Assembly: GCF_002280675.1 (NCBI RefSeq) | Contig: NZ_NCEN01000013.1 | Location: 53,540 to 117,539, forward strand | Direction of reading: 5' to 3' | DNA: 64,000 nt | Origin: Novosphingobium sp. 32-60-15 | Lineage (GTDB): Bacteria; Pseudomonadota; Alphaproteobacteria; Sphingomonadales; Sphingomonadaceae | Shown here: positions 1-7,778 of the stretch, in pieces | How the letters are laid out: every line of letters begins with the position of its first letter | Position numbering within the stretch: the stretch's first letter is position 1 | Position numbers and translations under genes: made by a program | Notes under the pieces: generated by a model | What the model saw: only the letters and a program-made list of their open reading frames with translations | What the model was told of the DNA's origin: nothing | Database searches by the model: none

Positions 1-1
1 T

Positions 2-1216
2 GCTGGCGAACCGCCGGTGGCGCGCAAGAGCGTTGCCTATGACCCTGCCTTGGCTGGATCGCTGGGCGGCATTGATGTGGCCGATGCCGAACAGAAGCGC
101 ATTCTGGCGGCGCTGGGCTTCGAGGTTGCGGACGACTGGGCCGTTACTGTGCCGACATGGCGGCCCGATGTGGATGGCGCGCCTGATATTGTCGAGGAAG
201 TGATCCGCGTTCACGGGCTTGATGCGGTGCCATCAACACCGCTGCCGCGCGCGGATGGCGTGGCCAAACCGACGGCGACGCCTGCGCAAATGCTGGAGCG
301 CCGCGTGCGCCGTGCTGCGGCTGCGCGGGGGCTGCATGAGGCGATTACGTGGTCATTCCTGCCCGAAGCTGAAGCGGCGCACTTTGCCGATGGTGAGGCG
401 TTATGGACACTGGCAAACCCGATTTCCGAAGACTTGAAGACCATGCGGCCTTCGCTGCTGCCGGGGCTGCTTTCGGCGGTGAAGCGCAACCTTGATCGTG
501 GCGCGTCATCGGTGCGCCTGTTCGAGGTCGGACGGCGTTATCTGCGCGGGGCCAATGGCGCGAGCGACGAGAAGCTGAGCCTTGGCGTGGTGCTGGCGGG
601 CGACAAAGTTGCGCGCGGTTGGGCTTCGGGCAAGGCGCAAGTGTTTGATGCGTTCGATGCCAAGGCCGAAGCGATGGCGTTGCTGGCCGAAGCCGGTGCT
701 CCGGTTGATAGCTTGCAGGTTATGGGTGAAGCGGGGCCGCAGTTCCATCCCGGCCAGTCTGCAACGTTGCGGCTGGGGCCAAAGACCGTGCTGGCGCGCT
801 TTGGCGTGTTGCACCCGACGACTGCAAAGGCGTTCGACATTGATGGCCCGGTTGTGGTGGTCGAACTGTTCCTTGACCGGATTCCGGCGAAGAAGGGCGC
901 AGGCGCATTTGCCCGTCCGCACTTTGCACCGCCGCCGTTGCAGGCCGTAACGCGCGATTTTGCGTTCCTTGTTGCTGCCGAAGTGGCGGCGGGTGATCTG
1001 CTGCGTTCGGTCAAGGGCGCGGACAAGGCCAACATCGTGGCCGCGCGGGTGTTTGATGATTTCCGCGGGGTTGGTGTGCCTGAGGGGCAGAAGTCACTCG
1101 CCATCGAGGTGACGCTGCAACCGGTCGAGAAATCCTATGATGAAGCCGCGTTGAAGGCGGTTGCCGACAAGGTGATTGCAGCGGCTGCCAAGCAAGGGGC
1201 AGTATTGCGCGGATGA
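2..1216 (+). CDS. pheT: Phenylalanyl-tRNA synthetase beta subunit, C-terminal part (5' end outside window)
   Basis: This is the non-catalytic beta chain that pairs with PheS to charge tRNA-Phe in the cytoplasm. The frame is open from the left edge, so the gene starts outside; about 404 codons of a protein usually near 800 aa are present. The visible part includes the B5-like segment (GFEVADDWAVTVPTWRPDV), the long synthetase-like core (LRGLHEAITWSFLP region), and a C-terminal anticodon-binding (FDX-ACB) domain near the end, with AVTRDFAFLV, RVFDDFRGVGVPEGQKSLA and PVEKSY. The GTG at 17 is internal and should not be taken as the start. pheS would be expected upstream, out of view. Confidence 0.95.
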   Translation, partial: AGEPPVARKSVAYDPALAGSLGGIDVADAEQKRILAALGFEVADDWAVTVPTWRPDVDGAPDIVEEVIRVHGLDAVPSTPLPRADGVAKPTATPAQMLERRVRRAAAARGLHEAITWSFLPEAEAAHFADGEALWTLANPISEDLKTMRPSLLPGLLSAVKRNLDRGASSVRLFEVGRRYLRGANGASDEKLSLGVVLAGDKVARGWASGKAQVFDAFDAKAEAMALLAEAGAPVDSLQVMGEAGPQFHPGQSATLRLGPKTVLARFGVLHPTTAKAFDIDGPVVVVELFLDRIPAKKGAGAFARPHFAPPPLQAVTRDFAFLVAAEVAAGDLLRSVKGADKANIVAARVFDDFRGVGVPEGQKSLAIEVTLQPVEKSYDEAALKAVADKVIAAAAKQGAVLRG

Positions 1217-1252
1217 AGTTTAAGCGGGCAACGTCGGCTGACAATATATCCT

Positions 1253-1347
1253 CGTCATTGCGAGGAGGCGAAGCCGACGAAGCAATCCAGAGTTTGCGTG
1301 TGCCGCTCTGGATTGCTTCTCCCCGCTTCGCGGGGCTCGCAATGACG
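1253..1347. repeat. Dispersed palindromic intergenic repeat, copy 1
   Basis: The element lies between pheT and the epimerase gene. Its outer arms CGTCATTGCGAG (1253-1264) and CTCGCAATGACG (1336-1347) are perfect inverted repeats. Nested arms GAAGCAATCCAGAG (1279-1292) and CTCTGGATTGCTTC (1306-1319) are also perfect, so the whole element can fold into a long hairpin. A second, partly matching copy lies at 7622-7685. Repeats with the core CGTCATTGCGAG and GAAGCAATCC are widely dispersed in intergenic DNA of sphingomonads and some other bacteria, so this is probably a non-autonomous repeat rather than a gene-specific control site. Confidence 0.85.
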
Positions 1348-1406
1348 AAGGTAGGGCGCGAGACGAAGGTCGGGGGCGCAGTTTTCGGGGCGAAGGTACT
1401 GGTAGT

Positions 1407-2288
1407 GTGAGCGATCTGATCGAGATCACGAATGGCGAGTTGACCGCGCGGATCAATCCGCTCGGCGCTGAATTGTGGTCTTTGACGGATGGCAATGCTC
1501 GCGAATACATGACCGATGCCGACCCTGCGTTCTGGGGCGGGCATGCGCCGCTGCTGTTCCCGATTGTCGGATCACTGAATGGCGATGTTCTGCGGCTGGA
1601 CGGGCGCGAGTATGCGCTGCCGCGCCACGGCTTTGCCCGCCGCAGCCTGTTTGCGCCGGTGCATGTTCATGCGGGTGAGGCGCGGTTCCGGCTGACCGAT
1701 TCGCCCGATACGCGCCAAGTCTATCCGTTCGGATTTGTGCTGGAGATGGCATTCCGGTTGGACGGGATGACGCTGGCGATGGAGGCTTCGGTCACCAATC
1801 CCAATGGCGAGGCTTTGCCTTTCAGCTTCGGCTATCATCCGGCATTTGCATGGCCGTTGCCCGGCGGGGCGGATAAAGCCGCGCACAAGCTGGTGTTTGA
1901 AAAGGCAGAGCCGCAGGATGTGCGCCGTGTTGCCAGCGGCTCCGGGGTGTTGCTTGCCGCAACCGAACGAACGCCGGTAGCGGGCCGCGAGCTGGCGCTA
2001 TCCGAGGATTTGTTCCGCACCGATGCTGTGATCTGGGATCAGCTTGCCAGCCGGTCGGTGTCCTATGGTGCTGACGGCGGAGCGTGGCTCGACATCGCGT
2101 TCCCGGACACGCCAGCGCTCGGCCTGTGGCAAGTGCCGGGCGCGCGCTATATCTGCATCGAACCTTGGGCTGGCCATGCCGATCCCGAAGGCTTTGATGG
2201 CGATTTCCGCGACAAGCCGGGGGTGATCCTGCTGGAACCCGGTCAATCAAGCAGCTTCCGCATGGACGTAAGCCTTCGTCCCGTTTAG
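1407..2288 (+). CDS. Aldose 1-epimerase family protein (galactose-mutarotase-like)
   Basis: A 293-aa protein of the mutarotase-like beta-sandwich fold, expected to interconvert sugar anomers or bind a hexose(-phosphate) in the cytoplasm. Family-like segments in order are HAPLLFPIVGSL, the catalytic-type histidine in PRHGFARRSLF, FGYHPAFAWPLPGG, and IEPWAGHADPEGF near the C-terminus. The order and spacing match the LacX/YeaD-like branch rather than classical GalM. The start is a GTG at 1407 (VSDLIEITNG). No clear operon partner exists: pheT is separated by a repeat, and prfC starts 11 nt downstream, so co-transcription with prfC is likely. The substrate cannot be read from sequence. Confidence 0.85.
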   Translation: MSDLIEITNGELTARINPLGAELWSLTDGNAREYMTDADPAFWGGHAPLLFPIVGSLNGDVLRLDGREYALPRHGFARRSLFAPVHVHAGEARFRLTDSPDTRQVYPFGFVLEMAFRLDGMTLAMEASVTNPNGEALPFSFGYHPAFAWPLPGGADKAAHKLVFEKAEPQDVRRVASGSGVLLAATERTPVAGRELALSEDLFRTDAVIWDQLASRSVSYGADGGAWLDIAFPDTPALGLWQVPGARYICIEPWAGHADPEGFDGDFRDKPGVILLEPGQSSSFRMDVSLRPV

Positions 2289-2299
2289 GGGCTTGCCCC

Positions 2300-3820
2300 A
2301 TGTCCAATCGCCGCACCTTCGCCATCATTTCCCACCCTGACGCCGGTAAGACGACGCTGACCGAGAAGCTGTTGCTTCAAGGCGGCGCGATTCACTTGGC
2401 CGGTGAAGTGAAAGCGCGCGGGCAGGCGCGGCGGGCGCGGTCTGACTGGATGAAGATCGAGCAGCAGCGCGGGATTTCGGTGACGTCCTCGGTGATGACC
2501 TTCCAGAAGGATGGCATCGTCTTCAACCTGCTGGATACGCCGGGCCACGAAGACTTTTCCGAAGATACCTATCGCACGCTGACGGCGGTTGATTCGGCGA
2601 TCATGGTGATCGATGCCGCCAAGGGTATCGAGCCGCAGACGCGCAAGCTGTTCGAGGTTTGCCGCTTGCGGTCAGTGCCGATCATTACTTTCGTGAACAA
2701 AGTGGACCGCGAAGGCCGGTCTGTGTTCGAAACGCTGGACGAAGTCGCCGATGCGCTGGCGCTGGATGTGGTCCCGATGTCTTGGCCGATTGGCATGGGC
2801 GGCGTGTTTCAGGGCGTGATGAGCTTTGCCGACGAAACCATTGCGCGCCCCGAAGGCGATAGCCGCGAGTTTCTGGGCAAAGTTGAACCGGCAGTCGATA
2901 TCCCTGATGATATTGCCGAGGAAATCGAACTGGCGCGCGCGGGCTATCCCGAATTTGATCTTGAAGCCTATCGCAATGGTGATCTGACGCCGGTCTATTT
3001 TGGTTCTGCGCTGAAGAACTTCGGCGTGATCGATCTGATCGAGGCGATTGCCAAATTTGCGCCGCCGCCGCGCCCGCAATCATCCGATCAGGGGATCATT
3101 GATCCCGAACGGCCCGATGTGACCGGCTTCATCTTCAAGGTGCAGGCCAATATGGACCCGCAGCACCGTGACCGGATTGCCTTCATGCGCATGGTTTCGG
3201 GCACATTCCGGCGCGGCATGAAGCTGACGCCTTCGGGGCTGGGTAAACCGATTGCGGTACATTCGCCGATCCTGTTCTTTGCGCAGGACCGCGAAATTGC
3301 CGATACGGCCGAAGCTGGCGATATCATCGGCATTCCCAACCACGGCACCTTGCGCGTGGGCGATACGCTGTCGGAACGCAACGATGTGCGCTTTACCGGG
3401 CTGCCCAACTTTGCGCCGGAAATCTTGCGCCGCGTCCAGTTGAAGGACCCGACCAAGACCAAGCAATTGCGCAAGGCGCTGGATGACTTGTCCGAAGAGG
3501 GCGTGATCCAGGTGTTTTACCCGGAGATTGGTTCACAATGGATCGTCGGCGTGGTGGGGCAGCTGCAACTTGACGTGTTGGTTTCGCGGCTTGAGGCGGA
3601 ATACAAGGTCGAAGCGGGGCTGGAAGCATCGCCGTTTGACACCGCGCGCTGGATTAAAGGCAGCGAAGCGGCGCTTAAAAACTTTACCGATTTCAACATG
3701 TCGAACCTGGCCAAGGACCGCGACGGCGATCCGGTATTTATGGCGCGTTCTTCGTGGGATGTGAGCTATCAGCAGGAACGCAACCCTGATCTGATCTTCT
3801 CGGCCACCAAGGAAAGGTAG
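2300..3820 (+). CDS. prfC: Peptide chain release factor 3 (GTPase)
   Basis: RF3 is a translational GTPase that removes RF1/RF2 from the ribosome after termination. The N-terminal G domain shows G1 SHPDAGKTT, switch/G3 DTPGHEDF and G4 NKVD. RF3-typical text follows (ARRARSDWMKIEQQRGISVTS, then QFYPEIGSQWIVGVVGQLQ-like and LQLDVLVSRLEAEY). The length of 506 aa is slightly short against the usual 520-530 aa, with a compact C-terminus, but it shows no internal break. The ATG at 2300 sits 11 nt after the epimerase stop. Confidence 0.96.
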   Translation: MSNRRTFAIISHPDAGKTTLTEKLLLQGGAIHLAGEVKARGQARRARSDWMKIEQQRGISVTSSVMTFQKDGIVFNLLDTPGHEDFSEDTYRTLTAVDSAIMVIDAAKGIEPQTRKLFEVCRLRSVPIITFVNKVDREGRSVFETLDEVADALALDVVPMSWPIGMGGVFQGVMSFADETIARPEGDSREFLGKVEPAVDIPDDIAEEIELARAGYPEFDLEAYRNGDLTPVYFGSALKNFGVIDLIEAIAKFAPPPRPQSSDQGIIDPERPDVTGFIFKVQANMDPQHRDRIAFMRMVSGTFRRGMKLTPSGLGKPIAVHSPILFFAQDREIADTAEAGDIIGIPNHGTLRVGDTLSERNDVRFTGLPNFAPEILRRVQLKDPTKTKQLRKALDDLSEEGVIQVFYPEIGSQWIVGVVGQLQLDVLVSRLEAEYKVEAGLEASPFDTARWIKGSEAALKNFTDFNMSNLAKDRDGDPVFMARSSWDVSYQQERNPDLIFSATKER

Positions 3821-3878
3821 TCCTGCTTTGTTGTGGGCAGGGGTTGAAACCCTGTGCCATCAAGGGCAGTTAGCGCCA

Positions 3879-4751
3879 ATGCAATTACTTGGCCCGACAT
3901 CGAACACGTTCATCTCGCAACGCCAGCGGCTTCACTATGTGGACTGGGGTAATGCTGAAAAGCCCCCGCTGCTGCTGGTTCATGGCGGGCGCGACCACTG
4001 CCGGTCATGGGACTGGACGGCAGAGGCGTTGCGCGAGGATTGGCATATCATCGCGATGGACCATCGCGGACATGGTGATAGCGAGTGGAATTCGGACGGC
4101 AATTACCGGACGATGGACCTTGTTTACGATGTGGCGCAATTGATCCACCAGTTGGATCTGGCACCGGTGACCATCGTATCGCATTCATGGGGGGCCAATG
4201 TCAGCCTGCGCTATGCCGGACTGTTTCCCGAAAACGTGCGCAAACTCGTAGCGATCGAGGGCATCTTTCCCACCACGGGGCATGAGGCGCTGATCAAGAA
4301 CGTGCCTTTTGCGCGGCGGGTGCGGGAATTCATTATTGAAAAGCGCAAGGCGGCAGGCCTTGTGCCCCGGCGCTATCCCTCTCTGGCAGATGCCTATGCC
4401 CGCATGAAGGCAGCGAACCCTTATCTGACGGACTTGCAGGCCCGGCATTTGACGTTGCATGGCATCAATCGCAACGAAGACGGCACGTTCAGCTGGAAGT
4501 TTGATCCGCATCTGAACGTGGATGCGGCTCCCTATGATATTTCTCCAGCTTATGTGCAGCAGTTGTGGCGCGCGATCACGTGTCCGACATTACTGTTGAA
4601 TGGCGCGGACTCGTGGGTGGATAATCCCGAATCTGACGGCCGGATCGATCATTTCAAAAATGCGAAAGTGATCGAGTTCGAAAACGCAGGGCATTGGTTG
4701 CATCATGACCAGTTTGCCAAATTTATCGCAACGCTGAAGGACTTCCTCTGA
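3879..4751 (+). CDS. Alpha/beta-fold hydrolase
   Basis: A 290-aa cytoplasmic alpha/beta hydrolase. The oxyanion loop region is LLVHGGRDHCRSW, the nucleophile elbow is SHSWG (serine in the S-x-S-x-G position), the acid is in LLNGADSWVDN and the histidine in NAGHWLHH. These form a complete Ser-Asp-His triad. The substrate is unknown. The frame is open further upstream from TTG 3828, but the ATG at 3879 begins directly before the conserved fold (MQLLGPTSNTF) and is preferred. The stop codon overlaps the proposed CTG start of the next gene, suggesting translational coupling. Confidence 0.85.
   Translation: MQLLGPTSNTFISQRQRLHYVDWGNAEKPPLLLVHGGRDHCRSWDWTAEALREDWHIIAMDHRGHGDSEWNSDGNYRTMDLVYDVAQLIHQLDLAPVTIVSHSWGANVSLRYAGLFPENVRKLVAIEGIFPTTGHEALIKNVPFARRVREFIIEKRKAAGLVPRRYPSLADAYARMKAANPYLTDLQARHLTLHGINRNEDGTFSWKFDPHLNVDAAPYDISPAYVQQLWRAITCPTLLLNGADSWVDNPESDGRIDHFKNAKVIEFENAGHWLHHDQFAKFIATLKDFL
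4736..4741 (+). promoter_or_regulatory. Ribosome binding site that decides an unusual CTG start
   Basis: GAAGGA lies 6 nt before the CTG at 4748, an ideal Shine-Dalgarno distance. No ATG, GTG or TTG exists in this frame between the in-frame stop at 4706-4708 and codon 4748, so the site supports CTG initiation for the EEP-family gene. Confidence 0.6.
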
Positions 4752-5470
4752 CCGGCGTCACGCTAAAAGTTGCCAGCTACAACATCCACAAAGGTGTGGG
4801 GCTGGACCGCAAGCGCGATCCCGAGCGCATTTTGACAGTACTGCGCGAGATGGATGCCGACGTGATCGCGTTGCAGGAGGCGGACCGGCGCTATGGCCTG
4901 CGTGAAGCGGTGCTGCCGCGCGCTGCTCTGGACGATCACAGCCCGTGGCGCGTGATCGAACCGGGCCATTACGATAGCGCGCGGACAGCTTCCAGCATGG
5001 GCTGGCATGGCAATGCTTTGCTGGTGCGGCGCGATATCGAGGTGCTGGGTGCTTGCGCGGTGCCGTTGCCGACGATTGAGCCGCGCGGCGCGGTGTGCGT
5101 TTCGCTGCATATCGCTGGCCATGTGGTGCGGGTGATCGGCATGCATCTGGACTTGTCCGGCCTGCGACGGCGCGCGCAAGTGGAGGCTGTGTGCACGCAT
5201 ATCGCCGGTCATGATGAGCAAGGCCATGCGGTGATGATGGGCGACTTGAACGAGTGGTCGGTCAAAGGCGGCGCGCTGGCGGCGTTTCGGGCACCGCTGC
5301 GGGTTTTGGCACCGGGGCGCAGCTTCCCCTCGCGGCGGCCATTGGCGCAACTGGACCGGATCGTGATCAGCGAAGGCCTTAACGTTGAAGACACCGGGGT
5401 GCATCACAGCGCGCTTGCGGCAGTAGGGTCAGACCATCTGCCGGTGTGGGCCACGTTGCGGCTGCCCTGA
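4748..5470 (+). CDS. Endonuclease/exonuclease/phosphatase (EEP) family protein, probable CTG start
   Basis: A 240-aa metal-dependent phosphoesterase of the EEP superfamily (exonuclease III/DNase I fold). Visible motifs are SYNIHKG (metal Asn), LQEADRRYG (metal Glu), GMHLDLSG, GDLNEW (Asp/Asn catalytic pair) and SDHLPVWA (terminal catalytic Asp-His). The substrate could be nucleic acid, lipid or a small phosphoester. The first conserved strand (LKVASYNIHKG) lies upstream of the GTG at 4796, so that GTG would delete an active-site Asn and cannot be the true start. The only sensible start is CTG 4748, which overlaps the hydrolase stop as CTGA and has a good ribosome binding site. Confidence 0.85.
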   Translation: MTGVTLKVASYNIHKGVGLDRKRDPERILTVLREMDADVIALQEADRRYGLREAVLPRAALDDHSPWRVIEPGHYDSARTASSMGWHGNALLVRRDIEVLGACAVPLPTIEPRGAVCVSLHIAGHVVRVIGMHLDLSGLRRRAQVEAVCTHIAGHDEQGHAVMMGDLNEWSVKGGALAAFRAPLRVLAPGRSFPSRRPLAQLDRIVISEGLNVEDTGVHHSALAAVGSDHLPVWATLRLP

Positions 5471-5487
5471 TTTGAGGCAAGGGCGTT

Positions 5488-5504
5488 TGCCTAAAAATTA
5501 GGCA
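5488..5504 (+). promoter_or_regulatory. Candidate NtrC enhancer site upstream of glnK-amtB
   Basis: TGCCTAAAAATTAGGCA is a perfect palindrome (7-nt arms, 3-nt centre). It has the 17-nt architecture and TGC...GCA ends of NtrC sites, centred about 115-120 bp upstream of the expected sigma-54 transcription start. The inner bases differ from the enteric NtrC consensus, so the assignment is inference from position plus partial match. Confidence 0.55.
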
Positions 5505-5595
5505 GGTCGAAAATATTGCCCAAGATTCGAGCGCGCATGACCGCCGGATGAGCAATTTGGTTCCCGTAAACATCTGATTCCGTAAAAACGCGTGT

Positions 5596-5613
5596 TTGGC
5601 ACGCCCCTTGCTT
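5596..5613 (+). promoter_or_regulatory. Sigma-54 (RpoN) -24/-12 promoter of glnK-amtB
   Basis: TTGGCACGCCCCTTGCTT matches the sigma-54 consensus (TGGCACG-N4-TTGCW) almost perfectly, with GG at 5598-5599 and GC at 5610-5611 in the required 12-nt register. It lies 55 nt before the glnK ATG. Sigma-54/NtrC control of glnK-amtB under nitrogen limitation is standard in proteobacteria. Confidence 0.92.
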
Positions 5614-5667
5614 GTCTTTCCTTGCCGGCGGGTCGTCCGGCGAGAATGGTCGCGAAAGGGGGCGTGA

Positions 5668-6006
5668 ATGAAGTTCATCATAGCCATCATCAAGCCGTTC
5701 AAGCTCGATGAAGTGCGTGAAGCACTGTCGGCGCTGGGCGTTGCTGGAATGACGGTGTCTGAGGTCAAGGGTTTTGGTCGGCAAAAGGGCCAGACCGAGA
5801 TTTACCGCGGCGCTGAATATTCCACCAATATGCTTCCGAAGGTGAAGATCGAAATCGCCGCCAGCGATGATCTTGCGCCGCAGATCGTGGAAACGATCCA
5901 GCAGGCCGCCAGCACTGAAGCGATTGGTGACGGCAAGGTGTTCGTGCTCGACCTCGCGTCGGCCACCCGCATCCGCACCGGCGAAACCGGGGATACCGCG
6001 CTGTGA
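5668..6006 (+). CDS. glnK: Nitrogen regulatory protein P-II (GlnK/GlnB family)
   Basis: A PII trimer subunit of 112 aa, the normal length. It senses 2-oxoglutarate and ATP/ADP, and when linked to amtB it plugs the ammonium channel. The N-terminus is MKFIIAIIKPFKLDEVREAL. The T-loop uridylylation tyrosine is Tyr51 in YRGAEYS, preceded by the KGFGRQKG nucleotide-binding segment. The C-loop reads VLDLASATRIRTGE. A purine-rich ribosome binding site (AAAGGGGG) lies just upstream. The gene is first in a two-gene operon with amtB and follows a sigma-54 promoter, so it should be induced on nitrogen starvation. Name glnK rather than glnB is based on the amtB neighbour. Confidence 0.95.
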   Translation: MKFIIAIIKPFKLDEVREALSALGVAGMTVSEVKGFGRQKGQTEIYRGAEYSTNMLPKVKIEIAASDDLAPQIVETIQQAASTEAIGDGKVFVLDLASATRIRTGETGDTAL

Positions 6007-6041
6007 GCGGCCTTTCCATTTCCGACCTTAGGGGAACCAGC

Positions 6042-7460
6042 ATGATCCGTAAGATGATCGGTGGCTTGGCGGGAACGGGCGCTTCGCTCTTCGCCGCAAC
6101 TGCCGCCGTTGCACAGGATGGGCCGATCAAGGCACCAACCGTTGAACAAATGGCCGGCATGGTCGACAAGGGCGATACGACCTGGATGCTGATCAGCTCC
6201 GCGCTCGTCCTGATGATGAGCGTACCTGCTCTCGCCCTTTTCTACGGCGGCCTTGTCCGCACCAAGAACATGCTCAGCGTGCTGATGCAGGTGTTCATGA
6301 TCGTTTCGGTCGCAGCGCTCGTCTGGGTAAGCTGGGGCTATTCGATGGCTTTCACCAGCGGCGGGCCGTTCATCGGCGGTTTCTCGAAAATGTTCCTGAT
6401 GGGCGTGGATGCCACGACTTACGCAGCAACTTTCTCGAACAACGTTTACATACCTGAATACGCTTTCGTGATCTTCCAGATGACCTTCGCCTGCATCACT
6501 CCAGCGCTCATCGTCGGGGCTTTTGCGGAACGCGTGAAGTTCAGCTCGTTGATGGTGTTCACCGTCCTGTGGCTGACCTGCATTTACTTCCCGATGGCGC
6601 ACATGGTTTGGTACTGGGCTGGCCCGGACTTCCTGCCTGACGCACCGACCGACGCCGGTTTCCTGTGGGCCATGGGCGCGCTTGACTTCGCTGGTGGTAC
6701 AGTTGTGCACATCAACGCCGGTATCGCAGGCCTCGTCGGCTGCATCATGATCGGCAAGCGTATCGGCTTTGGCAAAGAAGCTACTCCGCCGCACTCGTTG
6801 ACCATGACCATGATCGGCGCTTCGCTGCTGTGGGTGGGCTGGTTCGGCTTCAACGCCGGTTCCAACCTTGAAGCCAATGGCGTGACCGCAGTGGCCTTCA
6901 TTAACACCTTCGTCGCCACCGCTGCCGCAGCCGTCTCCTGGGCGATTGTCGAACAGCTTCACCACGGCAAGCCTTCAATGCTGGGCGCTGCAACGGGTGC
7001 CGTCGCAGGCCTCGTCGCCATCACGCCAGCTTCGGGCCTTGGCGCTCCGATGACCTCGATCGTACTCGGCCTCGTCGTATCGCCCATCTGCTACCTGTTC
7101 GTCAGCACGCTGAAGAGCAAGCTCAAGTACGACGACACGCTCGACGTGTTCGGCGTGCACGGCGTGGGCGGTATCGTTGGCGCTATCGCCACCGGCATTG
7201 TCGCGGCTCCATCACTCGGCGGCCAGGGCGTGTTTGATTACACGGTGTTCCCAGCCGGTTTCGACGCTGACAGCTACAGCATCGCCACGCAGGTGATGAC
7301 CCAGATCAAGGCAGTCCTGTTCACGGTTGTCTTCTCGGGCGTCGGTTCAGCGATCATCTTCTTCATCGTCGACAAGACCCTGGGTCTGCGTCCTTCGGAA
7401 GAAGCCGAGCGTGAAGGCCTCGACATCTCCGAGCACGGTGAACGCGCTTACAACTACTGA
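6042..7460 (+). CDS. amtB: Ammonium transporter AmtB
   Basis: An inner-membrane ammonium channel of 472 aa including a cleavable-looking N-terminal signal (MIRKMIGG...AAVAQDG) as in other AmtB proteins. The eleven-helix body shows ALFYGGLVRTKNMLS, the substrate-pore region FQMTFACITPALIVGAFAER, DFAGGTVVHINAGIAGLVG (pore His) and HGVGGIVGAIATGIVA (second pore His). It ends with a soluble tail (SEEAEREGLDISEHGERAYNY) that is the GlnK-binding end. The frame is open from 6003, overlapping glnK, but the ATG at 6042 has AGGGGAA about 7 nt upstream and begins the signal peptide, so it is chosen. Confidence 0.96.
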   Translation: MIRKMIGGLAGTGASLFAATAAVAQDGPIKAPTVEQMAGMVDKGDTTWMLISSALVLMMSVPALALFYGGLVRTKNMLSVLMQVFMIVSVAALVWVSWGYSMAFTSGGPFIGGFSKMFLMGVDATTYAATFSNNVYIPEYAFVIFQMTFACITPALIVGAFAERVKFSSLMVFTVLWLTCIYFPMAHMVWYWAGPDFLPDAPTDAGFLWAMGALDFAGGTVVHINAGIAGLVGCIMIGKRIGFGKEATPPHSLTMTMIGASLLWVGWFGFNAGSNLEANGVTAVAFINTFVATAAAAVSWAIVEQLHHGKPSMLGAATGAVAGLVAITPASGLGAPMTSIVLGLVVSPICYLFVSTLKSKLKYDDTLDVFGVHGVGGIVGAIATGIVAAPSLGGQGVFDYTVFPAGFDADSYSIATQVMTQIKAVLFTVVFSGVGSAIIFFIVDKTLGLRPSEEAEREGLDISEHGERAYNY

Positions 7461-7472
7461 TTTTACCGAATT

Positions 7473-7520
7473 GGCGGAGCGGGGGGCACAGATCCTCTCC
7501 CTCTCAACCCCCACTCCGCC
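7473..7520 (+). other. Long GC-rich hairpin after amtB
   Basis: GGCGGAGCGGGGG (7473-7485) pairs with CCCCCACTCCGCC (7508-7520), with a single G-U/C-A type exception, around a 22-nt loop. It lies between the amtB stop and the true terminator and could stabilise the mRNA 3' end. No T-run follows, so it is not itself a classical terminator. Confidence 0.5.
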
Positions 7521-7549
7521 AAACCTTGTTCCTCCTGCGAACATACTAA

Positions 7550-7584
7550 GGCCGGAAGCGCTAGCCCGCTTCCGGCCCTTTTTT
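7550..7584 (+). terminator. Rho-independent terminator of glnK-amtB
   Basis: GGCCGGAAGCG (7550-7560) and CGCTTCCGGCC (7567-7577) form a perfect 11-bp stem with a 6-nt loop, followed by CTTTTTT. The 318-nt gap between amtB and hisC otherwise holds the hairpin at 7473-7520 and the dispersed repeat at 7622-7685. No gene is seen in it. Confidence 0.92.
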
Positions 7585-7621
7585 GTTTTGCGCTGGTTGA
7601 TCTTGCGAAGTTCAAGTTTGC

Positions 7622-7685
7622 CATTGCGAGCGCGACGCGCAACCGCTCTGGATTGCTTCGTCGGCTTCACCTCCTCGCAATGACG
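7622..7685. repeat. Dispersed palindromic intergenic repeat, copy 2 (partial)
   Basis: The right part (7646-7688), CTCTGGATTGCTTCGTCGGC followed by CTTCACCTCCTCGCAATGACG, is nearly the exact reverse complement of the left arm of the copy at 1253. The left arm is shortened to CATTGCGAG (7622-7630) followed by an unrelated GC-rich stretch. It is therefore a decayed or recombined copy of the same element. Confidence 0.8.
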
Positions 7686-7778
7686 AAGTACGGGTACGCC
7701 TGAAAGATACCCCTTTTTTGGACGTGGCCCGGTGGCCCGCTTGCCGCAGGGCTGCGTAAACACTAAAGCGCGGACATT

